Shown here: one piece after another, positions 44,643 through 56,188 of the stretch | Layout: each line of letters begins with the position of its first letter | How positions within the stretch are numbered: the first letter of the stretch is position 1 | Source: Odiellus spinosus | Lineage: Eukaryota; Arthropoda; Arachnida; Opiliones; Phalangiidae | Direction of reading: 5' to 3' | Assembly: GCA_963920705.1 (NCBI GenBank) | Contig: OY987227.1 | Location: forward strand, 3,636,143-3,700,142 | Length of the DNA stretch: 64,000 nucleotides | The notes under the pieces: generated by a model | The model's input: the letters and a program-made list of their open reading frames with translations, nothing else | Databases searched by the model: none | What the model was told of the DNA's origin: nothing | Translations under genes and position numbers: made by a program

Positions 44643-46646
44643 GAAAACTATATTAGGAGTATATTAGTTATAAGCTAACTAATGAGCGGGGTATTTAAAA
44701 GTTGAAATATTACATTTTAAACGTTAACCACGCATTGGTACAGTGCATCTGTGAATACTGAATCTGCAAATCTCGTTTATATAGGCCGAGAAGAGATATA
44801 TTATTAAAGTAAAAAAATCAAATGATAAGAAAATCATGCCAACTTTTTAATTACGGTGAATTAGGGTGAATATAATGGGATACTCGTGATATGACATAAT
44901 AGTCAAAATTAGACGGCTGAAGAGGGCTACCCTAGTAAAAGAACCCAATAAATGCAATTTTCCGTTAACGATAAAAAATGCCATTAAAAAAAACTTATCA
45001 ATTTTTGTTTATCAATTTAAAGCCAATTAATAAAGCTCGGCTAGTTATATGTTTTACCCTTTTCGTCACCCATACAGGCATCTGTCTCTCTATTAACTCG
45101 AATTCGATGGATATTCATTATCATTCTACTGTTTAAGAAATAAAATTTTGTTTACCATTTTGAAGCAATTAATAAAGCTCGGCTAAGCTTATGATTTCAC
45201 CCTTTTGTAACCCATTCAGGCACCTTACTTTCTATTAACTCGAATTCGATGGATATTCCTTATCATTCTACTGTTTAAGAAATAAAATTTTTGTTTATCA
45301 TTTTGAAGCAATTATAAAAGCTCGGCTAAGCTTAAGGTTTCACCCTTTTGTAACCCATTCAGGCACCTTACTTTCTATTACTTCATATACTTTATCAACA
45401 TTTCATTATTGAAATCCGTGTTTAACTAGAGATACTCTTGTACCTGATCGAAGTCTTATCAAATTTTTTCAAAAGTACCTCTGTCTGTATTAATTCGAAT
45501 TCAGTGGACGGTGGGAAGAGGGAAACGACGACGACGACGATTTCAGTTATCAAGCGCCGCGGGTCCATTGGAAAAGACATTACGTTTTCTGATGAAATTC
45601 GAGTTTAGATAAAGGGATAAACACGAACATGTTTATCCTAATAAACACGAACGTGTTTATCCTAATAAACACGAACGTGTTTATCCTAATATTAAGTCAC
45701 TGTAAAAACATTTCACAATGAGAGTTTTAGGGATTAAATATCACTTGAGTTGGACTTCATATCCTTCCAAGTGCTCGATTACACATGAAATTTATAGTTT
45801 AACGTTCTCAATCTCTACTCTATTTTTAAAAATAGTTGAGTTTTGCGACTAGGATGTGCTTTAGATCCAATAGCTTCGTCATTACTACTACGTAATAACG
45901 TTGCTATTAAGTAAATAAATAAACGGCCACATACTTCTGGTCTCCTGAATTATGTTCTCTTGCTTTAAAGAATTGTTTCGCTTTCCATGCTCATTTTTTG
46001 TTGATGCGATTCAATATTATAAAAATCTCTAGCTCGGTCTAGCCCGTCCCTCTTGTAATATTTTAGGTAAGGCTAGGTTAGTTAATCCCTCGACCTCCCC
46101 CGTCCATCTGGTAATCTTTAAGGTGAGGTTAGGTTAGTTAATCCCTCTAATTAGCCAATCCATCCAACTAGTTAATCCTTAGCTCGGGCTATTTGTAATA
46201 TTTTAGGTAAGGATAGGTTAGGTTAGTTAATTCCCCGAATTAGCCCATCGTTCCAACTAGTTAATCCCTCGGGTTACCCATTCCATCAAGTAATCTTTAA
46301 GGTTAAATTAGGTTAATTAAACCCTGGAAATAGCCCATCCCTCCAACTAGGTAATCCCTATAACTCGGGCTAACCCGTTCCTCTTGTAGTATTTTAGGTA
46401 AGATTAGTTTAGGTTAGTTAATCAATTGAAGTAGCCCATCCCTGTTTTACAACCTAGGTAAGGTTAGGTTAGTTAATCTCTGCCTTTCGAGATTTGTACC
46501 ACGGTCTCAATTACGAATAGATTGAAGCCTCAATTAAACGCTTTAATTTTTATTCAGGATTAGTAAGAATTAAGGTTCAATAAACCTATAAAGCAAAATA
46601 GTGAAATGTGGAAAAGGTGTATATTTTTGATGAAAAAAGGAGAGAA

Positions 46647-47150
46647 ATTATACAAAAAGAGGTTGCTTCGCACCCTTAAAAAACTCTTTATCTAACTCGA
46701 ATCAAACCCGTGAAGGGACAGAAATTATTTGTTAGAGAAAGAGCAATTTCATATCTTTAAAATTATAGTTAGTAGGTTTAGTCTACTACTTCAAAGATTT
46801 TATTACTATTATATATTTTCCAAAAAACGGATAAAGACGACCTAGTTAACCTTCCTCTCCCATTGATGTTAATTTTAAATTCTATCAGTATCACTAATAA
46901 AATTAGCTAAAGATGGAGTTCCTTTAATGTATATATATTTATCATTAGTCCTAGGTCGTCTTTATCCGTTTTTTGGAAAGTATATAATAGTAATAAAATC
47001 TTTGAAGTAGTAGACTAAACCTACTAACTATAATTTTAAAGATATGAAATTGCTCTTTCTCTAACAAATAATTTCTGTCCCTTCACGGGTTTGATTCGAG
47101 TTAGATAAAGAGTTTTTTAAGGGTGCGAAGCAACCTCTTTTTTGTATAAT
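46647..47150. mobile_element. 505-bp foldback element, copy 2
   Basis: Nearly identical to 42807-43311 in arms, loop and loop orientation, although the flanking family B repeats are inverted relative to each other. Ends TTATACAAAAAGAGGTTG and CAACCTCTTTTTTGTATAA. Confidence 0.9.
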
Positions 47151-47592
47151 TGAAATCTTTGTTTAACCGTAAGAAGCACTCGTACTCGATAAAAATTTTA
47201 CTTTCTCTCTATTAACTCGAATTCAATGGATATCCCTTGTCATTATACTGCTTAAGAAATGAATTTTTTGTTTATCTTTTTGAAGCAATTAATAAAGCTC
47301 GGCTAAGCTTAGGTTTTCAACCTTTTGTAAAACATTTAGGCACCTTACTTTCTATTACGACATATACCTTATACATTTTTCCTTATTTAAATCTGTGTTT
47401 AACTAGAGAAACTTTTGAACCAGAAAGAAGTCTTATCAAATTTTGTCAAAAGTACCTTTGTATGTATTAATTCGAATTCAGTGGACGGTGGGAAGAGGGA
47501 AACGATGATGATAACGATTTTAGTTATTAAGCGCCGCGGGTCCATTGGGAAAAAACATTACGGTTTCTGATGAAATTCGAGTTTAGATAAAG

Positions 47593-47718
47593 GAATATCG
47601 CGTCGGTCGTTTAGGAGAATACCAAACTCGCCGTTTGGCTAGTTTAATCAAAAACTTTGGCGAAATTCGGTCCAATAGGGATTCGGTCTAATGGGATTCT
47701 GCGCAATAGGAATATACC
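47593..47718. repeat. end fragment of the GGTATATTCCC element
   Basis: Reverse complement of the first 125 bp of the element at 27978: GAATATCGCGTCGGTCGTTT at the inner side and ATAGGAATATACC at the terminus. The rest of the element is absent. Confidence 0.8.
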
Positions 47719-48523
47719 GTCTGGAACTCATGCATTACTTGTTACCTCGTTTCATGCAAATTTTAATAAGTTCTCAAATAATGTTTTGGTGGGGGGCTTT
47801 CGGTTAATTTTTGGGGGCTTTCGGTTAGTTTTAGGGAGCTATCGGTAAATTTTTGGGGGGCTATTTACCTAAAGCCCCCCAAAAGGTCTAGCGACGCCCC
47901 TGTAACTAACTCATCTTATCCGACTCCTAAAATTCGTACGAATTCCGAGCGCTAATTTTCATAAAGATAATTAATTTAATAATTAACATAATTGGAATTC
48001 GAGCGAGAATCGCTAAACTCGGATATTTTTAAGGTTTTCTTCCATGTATATTCGCTACCCTTTAGTTGTCTCGTCGGTGTTAGAAACGAACGAAATAAAA
48101 AACAAGGAGATGACGAAATTGGTCGAAACACTTTATCCCTATCCGCGGTTCTAATCAATCGTGACGTATTAAACGTACAAGATTCATTTCAGCCGGAATC
48201 TCGACGTCGCAACATGGAAATCACTTACAATTCGACCAATCCGTATAATTTCACTTTCATGCTTGATCGGGTAAGACCCCTGATTCGAAAAATCTCGGAT
48301 ATCGAGCTTAAAAGGAGTAGAAGCTTTCGAGGAAAAATCCTAGATTGCGTTGAATCTCGTCTCAGAAGTGATTTTCGTAAGCAAATATCGGGAGTAAACA
48401 TATGGGCAAGATGACGTAAACAAGCACAAATTCGGGCTAATACTTTCTTTATATATCCCCTCGAAAGCGCCTCCTATTTCTCCTCCCAATTGGCCTTATT
48501 CCTATTCTGCGCCAAAAATAACA
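47719..48523. other. dispersed-repeat ORF of unknown nature
   Basis: 47760-47880 carries GGGGGCTTTCGGTTAGTTTT repeats. 47992-48414 is an open frame of 140 codons, but 48187-48257 of it is repeated at 5838-5910, where the frame is not open, so it is probably part of a dispersed repeat rather than a gene. No domain recognised. Confidence 0.45.
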
Positions 48524-48544
48524 TTTACATCATTTTATAAAACT

Positions 48545-48669
48545 AAAACTTATTTAGTTCACTAAGCCTTGGTCATTTAGATGGTTTTCATGCTTTGATT
48601 CAAACTTGAATTCAAAGCATGAAAACCATCTATATAAAGGACCAAGGCTTAGCGAGATAAATAAGTTTT
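48545..48669. mobile_element. 125-bp hairpin MITE
   Basis: Arms of about 55 bp: AAAACTTATTTAG...AAGCCTTGGTC...ATGGTTTTCATGCTTTGAAT and complement, with only a few mismatches. TTTACATCATTTTA occurs at both edges (48524-48538 and 48667-48680), a possible 14-bp duplication. An intact long hairpin like this is also a small-RNA precursor shape. Confidence 0.75.
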
Positions 48670-48680
48670 ACATCATTTTA

Positions 48681-50230
48681 AAAAATATATGTTATTTTTA
48701 CCTTTTGAAAATTGCTGTATCGTGTAAAGGACAACTTTTATAACATGTTTTGAGCCGATTTAATTCCTTCCTCTCAAGTAATATTTAGTAGAAAACATTT
48801 TTTGGTCGAAGCGGGGAAATTCGAGAATAGCAGAAATATGTTGAAAAATTTCTTAGGATGGCGACATCAGATCGGTGCCCGGTCTCGATGGTTCCAATTT
48901 TCGCCGCTCGGCCGAGGTGGCGCTGAATAGGAATAAGGCTAATTGGATTAAATCATTTTTCGGAAATAATATCTTTGTAACTACAATAAATTATTTTAAG
49001 ATAGTATGATGAAAAAGAAGGCTACCAAATCCTAACAGGTCCGTATAAACCGTTCACGTATATGGACACGATGTTATTTGGACTCCTTTTCCGAGCTTTA
49101 AAGAACGTCAGATTTCATTTAGCGACACAGCGACAAATATTCCGGCGTCTATCGTTCCTTATGAATACGAGCGAAATCGAAGAGCAAGATCAGTACTTTC
49201 TGGGGATTGAGGCTACGACTTACGGCGTGAGTTTTGTTTAATTGCGCCGACTCGAATTTGTCCCGCAGCTGCAAATTGCCGCCCGACATTTCAACGCCTA
49301 AATTAAGCCTGTTATTAGCGATAATGAGTTAGCGACGTCGACTTTGGAATATAAATATTGGAAAAGATCCGAATACTCTCGAATTGAATGTTGAGGATTT
49401 AATTTAACCACGATAATCGTATAAATTCGTTTAATTATCGAGAAATTTCTTAACCTAGGATATTAAAAACCGAAATTTGCCCCTTTAATACGCTCCGCCT
49501 TATGGGGGAGCCTAGCTTCGACCGTACAATTCGTTACTGTCAAACTCGTCCGCTTAAGTAGGTACCTCCTTTGGCGAACGAGACCGCCTCGTAGGGAAAT
49601 GACGCGAATATACCGCGATGACGTAATATCGCAGAGAGAAACGATTCGAAGACGCGAACGGGTACTACGGGTACTAATCATTTCGGAACGTTGTCACGGT
49701 TGTCGTTTTAAAAAGAATTTACGGTTATTCCCGAAGCGCGGCGTTTCCTTCCGGAATGAAATTGAGTTTATTTTACAAAATCCGTCACCTTTACTTTTAT
49801 ACGAATCACTTTTCCCGGGCGAGAAGATACCGACTTTAGAAGTTTCGGGTTTATTTTGGCAACGCGAACCATCGGGGCTTTTTGAATATTGAGATCCTAT
49901 ACGATGAGGCAAGAATAGATCTAATGCACAATGCGTTGATTAGGTCTATTCTTGGCTGGTGATAAAGCTGGCCTCTCCCCCTACGTGATCGCGCGCGGGG
50001 ATAAGGGGTGGGTCTTTTCGTGGTGAGGGGACCCGAGTTAAGCCTACCGGTATCCGGTACAAATGTCGTAACTAAAATGTCGAAAGTTAAAACCGCGTAT
50101 TCATTTCAGCGAATTTCAATAATAGCGGAATTCAAAAGAACGAATTTTAACAATACTGGAATTCAAAATGGCAAATTTCAATTTAATATCGAATTGCAAT
50201 GACAGCGGAATCAATAATAGAGGGGAGGCG
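48681..50230. other. no gene recognised
   Basis: Balanced-composition sequence. The longest frames (97 codons at 49599-49892 on the plus strand, 72 at 49694-49912 on the minus) show no domain. A hairpin CAAGAATAGATCTAAT...GATTAGGTCTATTCTTGG lies at about 49908-49955. Confidence 0.45.
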
Positions 50231-50234
50231 CTTA

Positions 50235-50405
50235 AAATCCCCCTAGACAAAATCCCCTCGGACATAATCCCCCAAAATTATTTGTCGGACGAAATCCTTC
50301 CGTCAAAAGAAAAACTCCCCCATAAAACGAATAAAATCCCCCCATAAAACGAATAAAATCCCCCCATAAAACGAAAAGAATCCCCCATCAAAGAAAAAAT
50401 CCCCG
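50235..50405. repeat. AATCCCCCCATAAAACG minisatellite
   Basis: About eight degenerate units of 20-22 bp; three adjacent ones (CCCCCATAAAACGAATAAAA) are almost exact. Confidence 0.75.
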
Positions 50406-50930
50406 CCCCAGTAAAAAATTATTTAAAAGAAAAGTTTAGGTTAAAGGAGATAAAGGTTTTTTTTTAGTAAGCCGCCGTAGTCCGGTAGCAGAATGGTTTG
50501 CATAGTCGGTGGTTAACCAGAAGATAATTCGAGCTTACTTTCAGAGAATGGTATGTTAAAATTATTTTATTTTACGAATTTTAATGATACTTAGTGTTCA
50601 TTTCTGTTTAAATTGTTGGTATCAGTCTCGGATAATGGAGGATAAATGTAGAAAATTGAAAAAAAAAAAAAAAAAAATCAAAATAGGTTTTGGGGCAATT
50701 TTGCGTGTTTCTGTTCAGTTTTGCATGTTTTTGTTTCCCGTGTTGGAAGTCAGTTTTTGCATAATTTAGGTCATGTTTAATTACAGATTTAATTTAAATA
50801 ATGGTCAAGCTATTTTTTGTACGCTAAAATAACGGACAAAAAGTGGTGTGGTGTACGGACACTAATAGATTATAAATTGTAAATTTAAGTAATGCTCATT
50901 TGTTTTTTCTCCTTTAGAAAACATCGCTTT
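50406..50930. other. no gene seen
   Basis: AT-rich. A weak tRNA-like stretch (GCCGTAGTCCGGTAGCAGAA to TAATTCGAGCTTA, about 50474-50541) lacks a good B box. Confidence 0.4.
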
Positions 50931-50959
50931 TGAACGCGAATCAGTGGTTCACTTTAGGT

Positions 50960-51258
50960 TAGGTTGCAGGTTAGATTTTGTTATCATTACATATGGGAGA
51001 TTTTGTTATCATTATGGGAGATTTTTTTATCATTATGGGAAATTTTTTTATCATTTTACGTGGGAGATTTTGTTATCAATATATATGGGAGATTGTGTTA
51101 TCATTATGCATGGGAGATTTTTTATCATTATATATGGGAGATTTTGTTATCATTATATATAGGAGATTTTGTTATCATTATATATGGAAGTTTTTGTTTT
51201 CATTATATATGGGAGATTGTGTTATTTATATATGGGAGATTGTGTTATTATATAATGG
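50960..51258. repeat. 25-bp minisatellite (ATATGGGAGATTTTGTTATCATT)
   Basis: About twelve units of 20-30 bp with indels. Open frames in all three frames are repeat artefacts. Confidence 0.85.
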
Positions 51259-51730
51259 GGGTTAGAGGTTAGAGCCCTTTCCTAGGTATTATGGTAATGC
51301 ATAAAAGCCTCATCACTTTTTCGAATATATTACCCGAATATATCCATAGCAACCTTGGAATGTATCTACCCTAGCTGTTCTCGGGTCGGGATTCGTGGGA
51401 AGGGGCGACGTTGAAACAAGATAAATCTTAATAGCCCTGTAATGGAAAGAGCCCGGGCTCCTTCACATAATTTGGAAAATGTTGGGCTCACCTCGGTCTC
51501 GAGAAATAAAAATATATAAGCTGGAGCTCGCTTCGGGCTCACATAAATATATTCGTCCGTTTATACGCCTCACCTTTAGCTCATTTTGTCGTAAAAAAAC
51601 ATTTGAGCTCGGGCTCTAGCTCGGGTTTTTTTCAAAATTTTGCTGGGCTCAGCTCAAGCTTGCAGTTTTAGCGTTTTTTGGTCGTACCTCGCTCAAATCG
51701 AGCTCGGGCTTTACGAATTGAGGTACATCT
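51259..51730. other. dispersed GCTC-rich repeat
   Basis: Repeats of GGGCTC and GAGCTCGGGCTC. 51640-51725 matches 24707-24825. No coding sequence. Confidence 0.55.
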
Positions 51731-52060
51731 ATGCTGACAACATTTGGCTTTCGCGACTTGCGCGCCATGCTGCGGGAATATCGTGAAACTCACGTAACAA
51801 ACAGGATGCACGTGTATTATTATATTAGGCCTAAACACGCGGGCGACGCGGCTCTTGTGTTTTCTTTAGCATCCGTGGGATTAAATCTAGGAGGGAGGAT
51901 GAAGGGGGACCTCTGGAGAAGAAAGCAAGCGTTGAATGAACGGCATACTGAAATGTGCTATACTATGGACTGCCACCTAACGGAAAAATTTAGAAACTAT
52001 ATTACTATTTTCGTACAGGTTTTTAAACTTTATGAAAAGTTAAATTCTTCTGGCAGCTAA
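51731..52060 (+). CDS. unrecognised ORF
   Basis: 109 residues from ATG 51731. Balanced composition with no repeats, including LRAMLREYRETHVTNRMHVYYY and a short hydrophobic DAALVFSLASVGLNLGG. It is one of few non-repetitive ORFs over 100 codons here. No family recognised and no promoter or neighbour supports it; it may be a fragment of a decayed element or chance. Confidence 0.25.
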   Translation: MLTTFGFRDLRAMLREYRETHVTNRMHVYYYIRPKHAGDAALVFSLASVGLNLGGRMKGDLWRRKQALNERHTEMCYTMDCHLTEKFRNYITIFVQVFKLYEKLNSSGS

Positions 52061-52900
52061 AATCGCTACGACAATTATCGAAACAGCAATATATCCTCAT
52101 TTTTATTTGAAATACTATATAGCAGACTAATTTTATTACATATTATCCTCGCATATTATATATTTTATATATATTTCGAGCTTCTTACGCCTATCATATG
52201 ATGGCGCTACCAACTATGTCCGTCGATTTTGGCTCGCCCGAGGCAGCCGTAGATGAATCGCGCAGCTCGTGTTGGAGGAATACAATTTTCTGTTCCAGAG
52301 TCACGAGTATTATATTCCTAGATTAAATCTACCTGTTTTTTTTAGGTAATAATACCTTGGATTAATAATAATATTATTATTAATCCAAGATTATTCATTA
52401 ATACCGTTGGTATTTTTCAAATTAAAGTCAACTCTAACTTCTTGGAGCCACACAAGCCATTTCTTACACAACAAAGGTTTTGAAATTGGTTTTGGAAATG
52501 GGAAAAATTTAACCCATATCATATATTATTTTAGAAAATATCTTGAGTCACTCTTACAACGCAGATAGGCGCACCGTTTCATACCCGTCTTGATTAAAAA
52601 CAATGCATTGTAATTAAAAAACAAAAAATATCATGCAAGCCCGCTCTCAAAATACAGTCACCATTTCTTAAAAACCAACGATCTTTTTGAATTTATTGGC
52701 GCTGTGAGCAGCTGCTGCATTTTCTCGGGAGCGGAACCCGTATCAAACGGAAACGGATGTCACGGGAAAATGCAGGCTTTACTATATAAGAGTGCTATAT
52801 CCAGGTATATATACTATTATTTATCCAAAGTGTTATTATGGCAACATTATCAATTATGCTGTTAGACTCACTCAGTCTTTCTAAAGGTTTGGACTATTTT
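52061..52900. other. no gene seen
   Basis: AT-rich. It contains a 36-nt hairpin CTTGGATTAATAATAATATT...AATCCAAG near 52352-52387. Nothing coding. Confidence 0.5.
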
Positions 52901-52904
52901 TTGT

Positions 52905-54503
52905 CGAATTGAAGTTCCAAAGATGCTATGGAAAACAACTTCTGCCAAGTGAGGTCTCAATGAAGGAGAATTTGACACATACAGGAGAAGACAGACCGAA
53001 TTATCCAATTTCGACATCTTTTTTTTCATGGGAAACCGACCGAATTTCTGAGCGAATTACATAGCACCAGAGGTATATAATAACCCCCTTCGGGGGGAAG
53101 TATGAAAGCCCCTATACTACCAATGCTAAAAATCACGAACAACAAGAGCCCGCTGCTGACTATCTAGGCCACTAGCTCGCGCTGGACTTCTCAATGTCGC
53201 TACTCTAGTAAATGGTCTTTGTATAAACAAGACGGCTCGATTTGTGTTTAGAACTTCCTGTCTCAGGAGTCAGGCTGTCTGTTAAAATGGAGTCGAAGGT
53301 TGACTTCAGCTCTCAAGTTTCGGAAGTGTGCGTAAGGAAAATTTTGTGAGGTTCAAAATGGTGTAACTATTTTTGGGAGTAAAACGGTGTGTCGATCCGC
53401 CGCGATTTACGCCGGGCACTTGTTGTTCGTCGATTTTGCCTACCTTTCATACTTCCCCCCGAAGGGGGTTATTATATACCTCTGATAGCACCCATCAAGG
53501 CATAGTCCAGATGAAATCGTTAGCTCGCTCAAGAATTTGGTGGCCAGACATTAATATAGAGATCAGCCGTTAAACAATGTCCTATCTGTCAGGAAAATTC
53601 ATCTATGCTAGCAGAAAAATTTCAATCATGGCCGGAAACGTAGCAACCATGGCATGGAGTACACGCTGACTTTGCCGGACCAATTGAAGGGAAATACCTT
53701 TTGAAAGTGGTTGATTCTCACAGTAAATGGATGGAAGTAGATGTTACTCGCTCAACGTCTGAAGCAGTCGTAACTTCTCTCCGAAATCATATCGCACGAT
53801 ACGGGATTACGCTGACACTCGTTACCGACAACGGAGCCTGTTTCACCAGTCAATAGTTCCAGAAGTTTGTTACGACCAACGGAATCCAGCATTTAACAAG
53901 AGCATCCTATCTCACCCGCAATCAAATGGCCAAGCCGAAAGGAGCGTGAGAACCAGATTGAAGAAACTGACAGGAGGTAGCACTGACGAAATAGATATCG
54001 TGAATGATGGACTAGAGCAATTTCAATCAGGAAGTTTAGAAACTCGTCTAGCCAGAATTCTAATGTCGAGCTACCGTAGAAAATCACCCACAGAGCTAAT
54101 GACAGGACGAAACATTCACGAGACTCGATTTATGTCATCCAATAGCCTAAAACAAAGACCAAACCTAATTCAAGAACCTAAAACGAAAGTCAACCAATAC
54201 AATTCTGACGACAAACAAGATCAAATATCGCACAAGTTCTCAACCGCGACTTAGTCTACGTAAAGATCTTTGGAAGGGGAACAAAGTGGAGAAAAGGAGC
54301 CATCATGAAGTATCTCGGGAAAATGATGTACGAAACTGAAACACTGGACCGCGTGTCCCGTAGACATCAGAACCAAATACGACTGCGAATACAACTTCCA
54401 CATGAAAATGAACAGATTCAGCCATACGGTTCAGTGACAGACATTTTCATTTCGATGCCAAATACCGTCAAAACGAGAAACTCGGCTGTGGAAATTCTTT
54501 AAA
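52905..54503 (+). pseudogene. Ty3/gypsy-like pol: integrase remnant split by a MITE
   Basis: Scattered frames encode the zinc-binding region (HQGIVQMKSLARSRIWWPDI after the insertion), then a catalytic core with HADFAGPIEGKYLLKVVDSH (first Asp, about 53668-53727), LVTDNGACFTSQ (second Asp) and HPQSNGQAERSVRTRLKK (Glu, about 53918-53966), then the C-terminal region to 54500. Several stops and frameshifts (for example near 53571, 53853 and 53905). The zinc-binding region is interrupted by the element at 53068-53484. No LTRs, RT or gag were found beside it. Confidence 0.8.
53068..53484. mobile_element. 417-bp hAT-like MITE in gypsy integrase
   Basis: Inverted ends CAGAGGTATATAATAACCCC and GGGGTTATTATATACCTCTG, extending through CTTCGGGGGGAAGTATGAAAG to about 42 bp. 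ATAGCAC(C) is duplicated at 53061 and 53485 (7-8 bp). CAGAG termini and the duplication size match hAT elements. No transposase. Confidence 0.8.
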
Positions 54504-54889
54504 CTTTTACTTTTTTGTGCTTTTATAATTATCTGTGAAACAAGCTCTTTAAATTTAGAGTTTTCGAACTTGACGCTAGAAGCAAAAATAATCAATAAAA
54601 ACCCCCGAAAAACGGACTCTCCCTATTGTAAAGCTCACGCTGTGATTCCCCGGGCCATTGTAGTAGAGGGTAGATATTTTAACTACCTAAGCCCGAGCGA
54701 AAGAATTCATCTGGTGAGAAATAGAGAAACTAAGAAAAACAAGATGGTCAAGCCCATAGATATAGCTAAACCCATGACATTGTAAAAGAGGCTGAAAAGA
54801 ATTTGCTTTAGCAGGGGCTTGTTATGCGTGCATAAACCTCTTTGAACAATTTGAATGGTGTTTCGAGATTCCTTTAAACACGAAGTTGC
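54504..54889. other. no gene recognised
   Basis: Includes a 71-codon open frame (54570-54785) with a basic composition and no known domain. It may be the distal part of the gypsy remnant. Confidence 0.35.
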
Positions 54890-54892
54890 GTA

Positions 54893-55176
54893 AAGTTTTT
54901 CAAATCATGTTTTTCAAATCTTGTGTTTCAAATCTTGTGTTTCAAATCTTGTGTTTCAAATCTTGTGTTTCAAATCTTGTGTTTCAAATCTTGTGTTTCA
55001 AATCATGTGTTTCAAATCATGTTTTTCACATCATGTTTTTCACATCATGTTTTTCACATCATGTTTTTCACATCATGTTTTTCACATCATGTTTTTCACA
55101 TCATGTTTTTCACATCATGTTTTTCACATCATGTTTTTCACATCATGTTTTTCAAATCATGTTTTTCAAATCATGT
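54893..55176. repeat. 14-bp minisatellite, left part
   Basis: Units GTGTTTCAAATCTT, then TTTTTCACATCATG, then TTTTTCAAATCATG. The same array resumes at 60423, so the intervening element split it. Confidence 0.9.
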
Positions 55177-55808
55177 TGAAACGTTTTTCTCCCACTAAAG
55201 ATATACAATGCCAAGTCTAGGGGAAATGGGGTAAAAATTAAAAGATTAAAAGTTATTAAATAAAAAGGGTTTCGCAGGAGCAAGCGGTTGTCATTGGTTA
55301 AATAGATAAAAATAATAATTAGTATAAGAAATAAAGGTATGACTCGGGTGAATAGATTATATCAAAAGGTTTAATAAAATATATTTGGGGCTTAACCCTT
55401 AAACCTCTGATAGTATAAATGTTAGAAAACTCACGAATTTAACCGGAGAGTTGTAAACGCGCGCGAAATTATATTTCGCGCACAAAACGCGCACAGGCGT
55501 CCATCATTGGTCGAGGGAACCGTGTCCCTAGTTCTAACCGCGATATCGCGAATTAAAAATATCATTTTAAATAAGTTTAAAAGTAAATTATATATAAGTT
55601 TCGGTACCTCCGTGGCACAATGGGCTTCGCGAACGAGAGCTACACACAAAGGATCAGGGGATTCCAACCTTCGGGTACCAGATAAGAAATAAAAATATAA
55701 TTGCTACCATGCCGCTGTATGCGCGGGCCATGGCAACTAAAAGGAATAACAGTTTTCTTAAAATTAAATACACATGGGACCCATTTTAAAAATCGAAAAA
55801 CTGCTACA
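55177..55808 (-). repeat. 3' LTR (element on minus strand), internally deleted
   Basis: Matches 59291-60418 but lacks about 270 bp: TACCTCCGTG joins directly to GCACAATGGGCTTCGCG. In the other LTR both joints carry CGTG. It also lacks the 198-bp MITE. Confidence 0.85.
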
Positions 55809-56147
55809 ATTCCCCCCTACTTAAATTTGAGCGTCCCCGCGAAATAACTTTGGGGAAATACGACCAAAAATAGAAAAAAAAAAAACCTTTAAAGGAAAAC
55901 GACAAATAAAAACTCCATAAAATATTATAGAGAAAAAAATATAGTTAAGTCAAAACATGTTAACTCAGTATCGCGAAATAGTCATATTTAACGAACTCGC
56001 ACATATAATTAGAACACTTTAACACGAAGGTCAATAGTCAAAAAAAAAAAAAAAAAAAAAAAAAAAACATTAACACGAAGGTCAATGAAAAAATATAAAA
56101 ACATTTACACAAAAGTTTATACAAACATTAACCCGAAAGTTAATAAA

Positions 56148-56188
<41 letters not shown>

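Larger units (their letters stand above)
39836..47592. repeat. nested inverted-repeat complex
   Basis: Family A occurs forward at 39870-40170, 40985-41190 and 41905-42660, and inverted at 44690-45670 and 47170-47592. Landmarks are CCAATGGACCCGCGGCGCTT, AATTCGAATTAATACAGAC and AAGCTTAGCCGAGCTTTA. Family B (GATTAACTAACCTAACC, CTCTCAATCT-type sequence, GTGCTTTAGATCC) occurs at 43312-44280 and inverted at 45735-46646. Order is A, foldback 1, B, FLYWCH remnant, A', B', foldback 2, A''. Long inverted ends plus a FLYWCH remnant would suit decayed Mutator-like elements, which is an inference. Confidence 0.7.

Noticed and set aside
50474-50541. Second tRNA-like sequence
   Set aside because: An A-box-like stretch is present but the B box (TAATTCGAGCT) is poor and stems do not pair.
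54886-55220. Cys/Phe/His-rich open frames
   Set aside because: Translation of a 14-bp minisatellite in all three frames; the same is true of 60368-60688 and 50944-51272.
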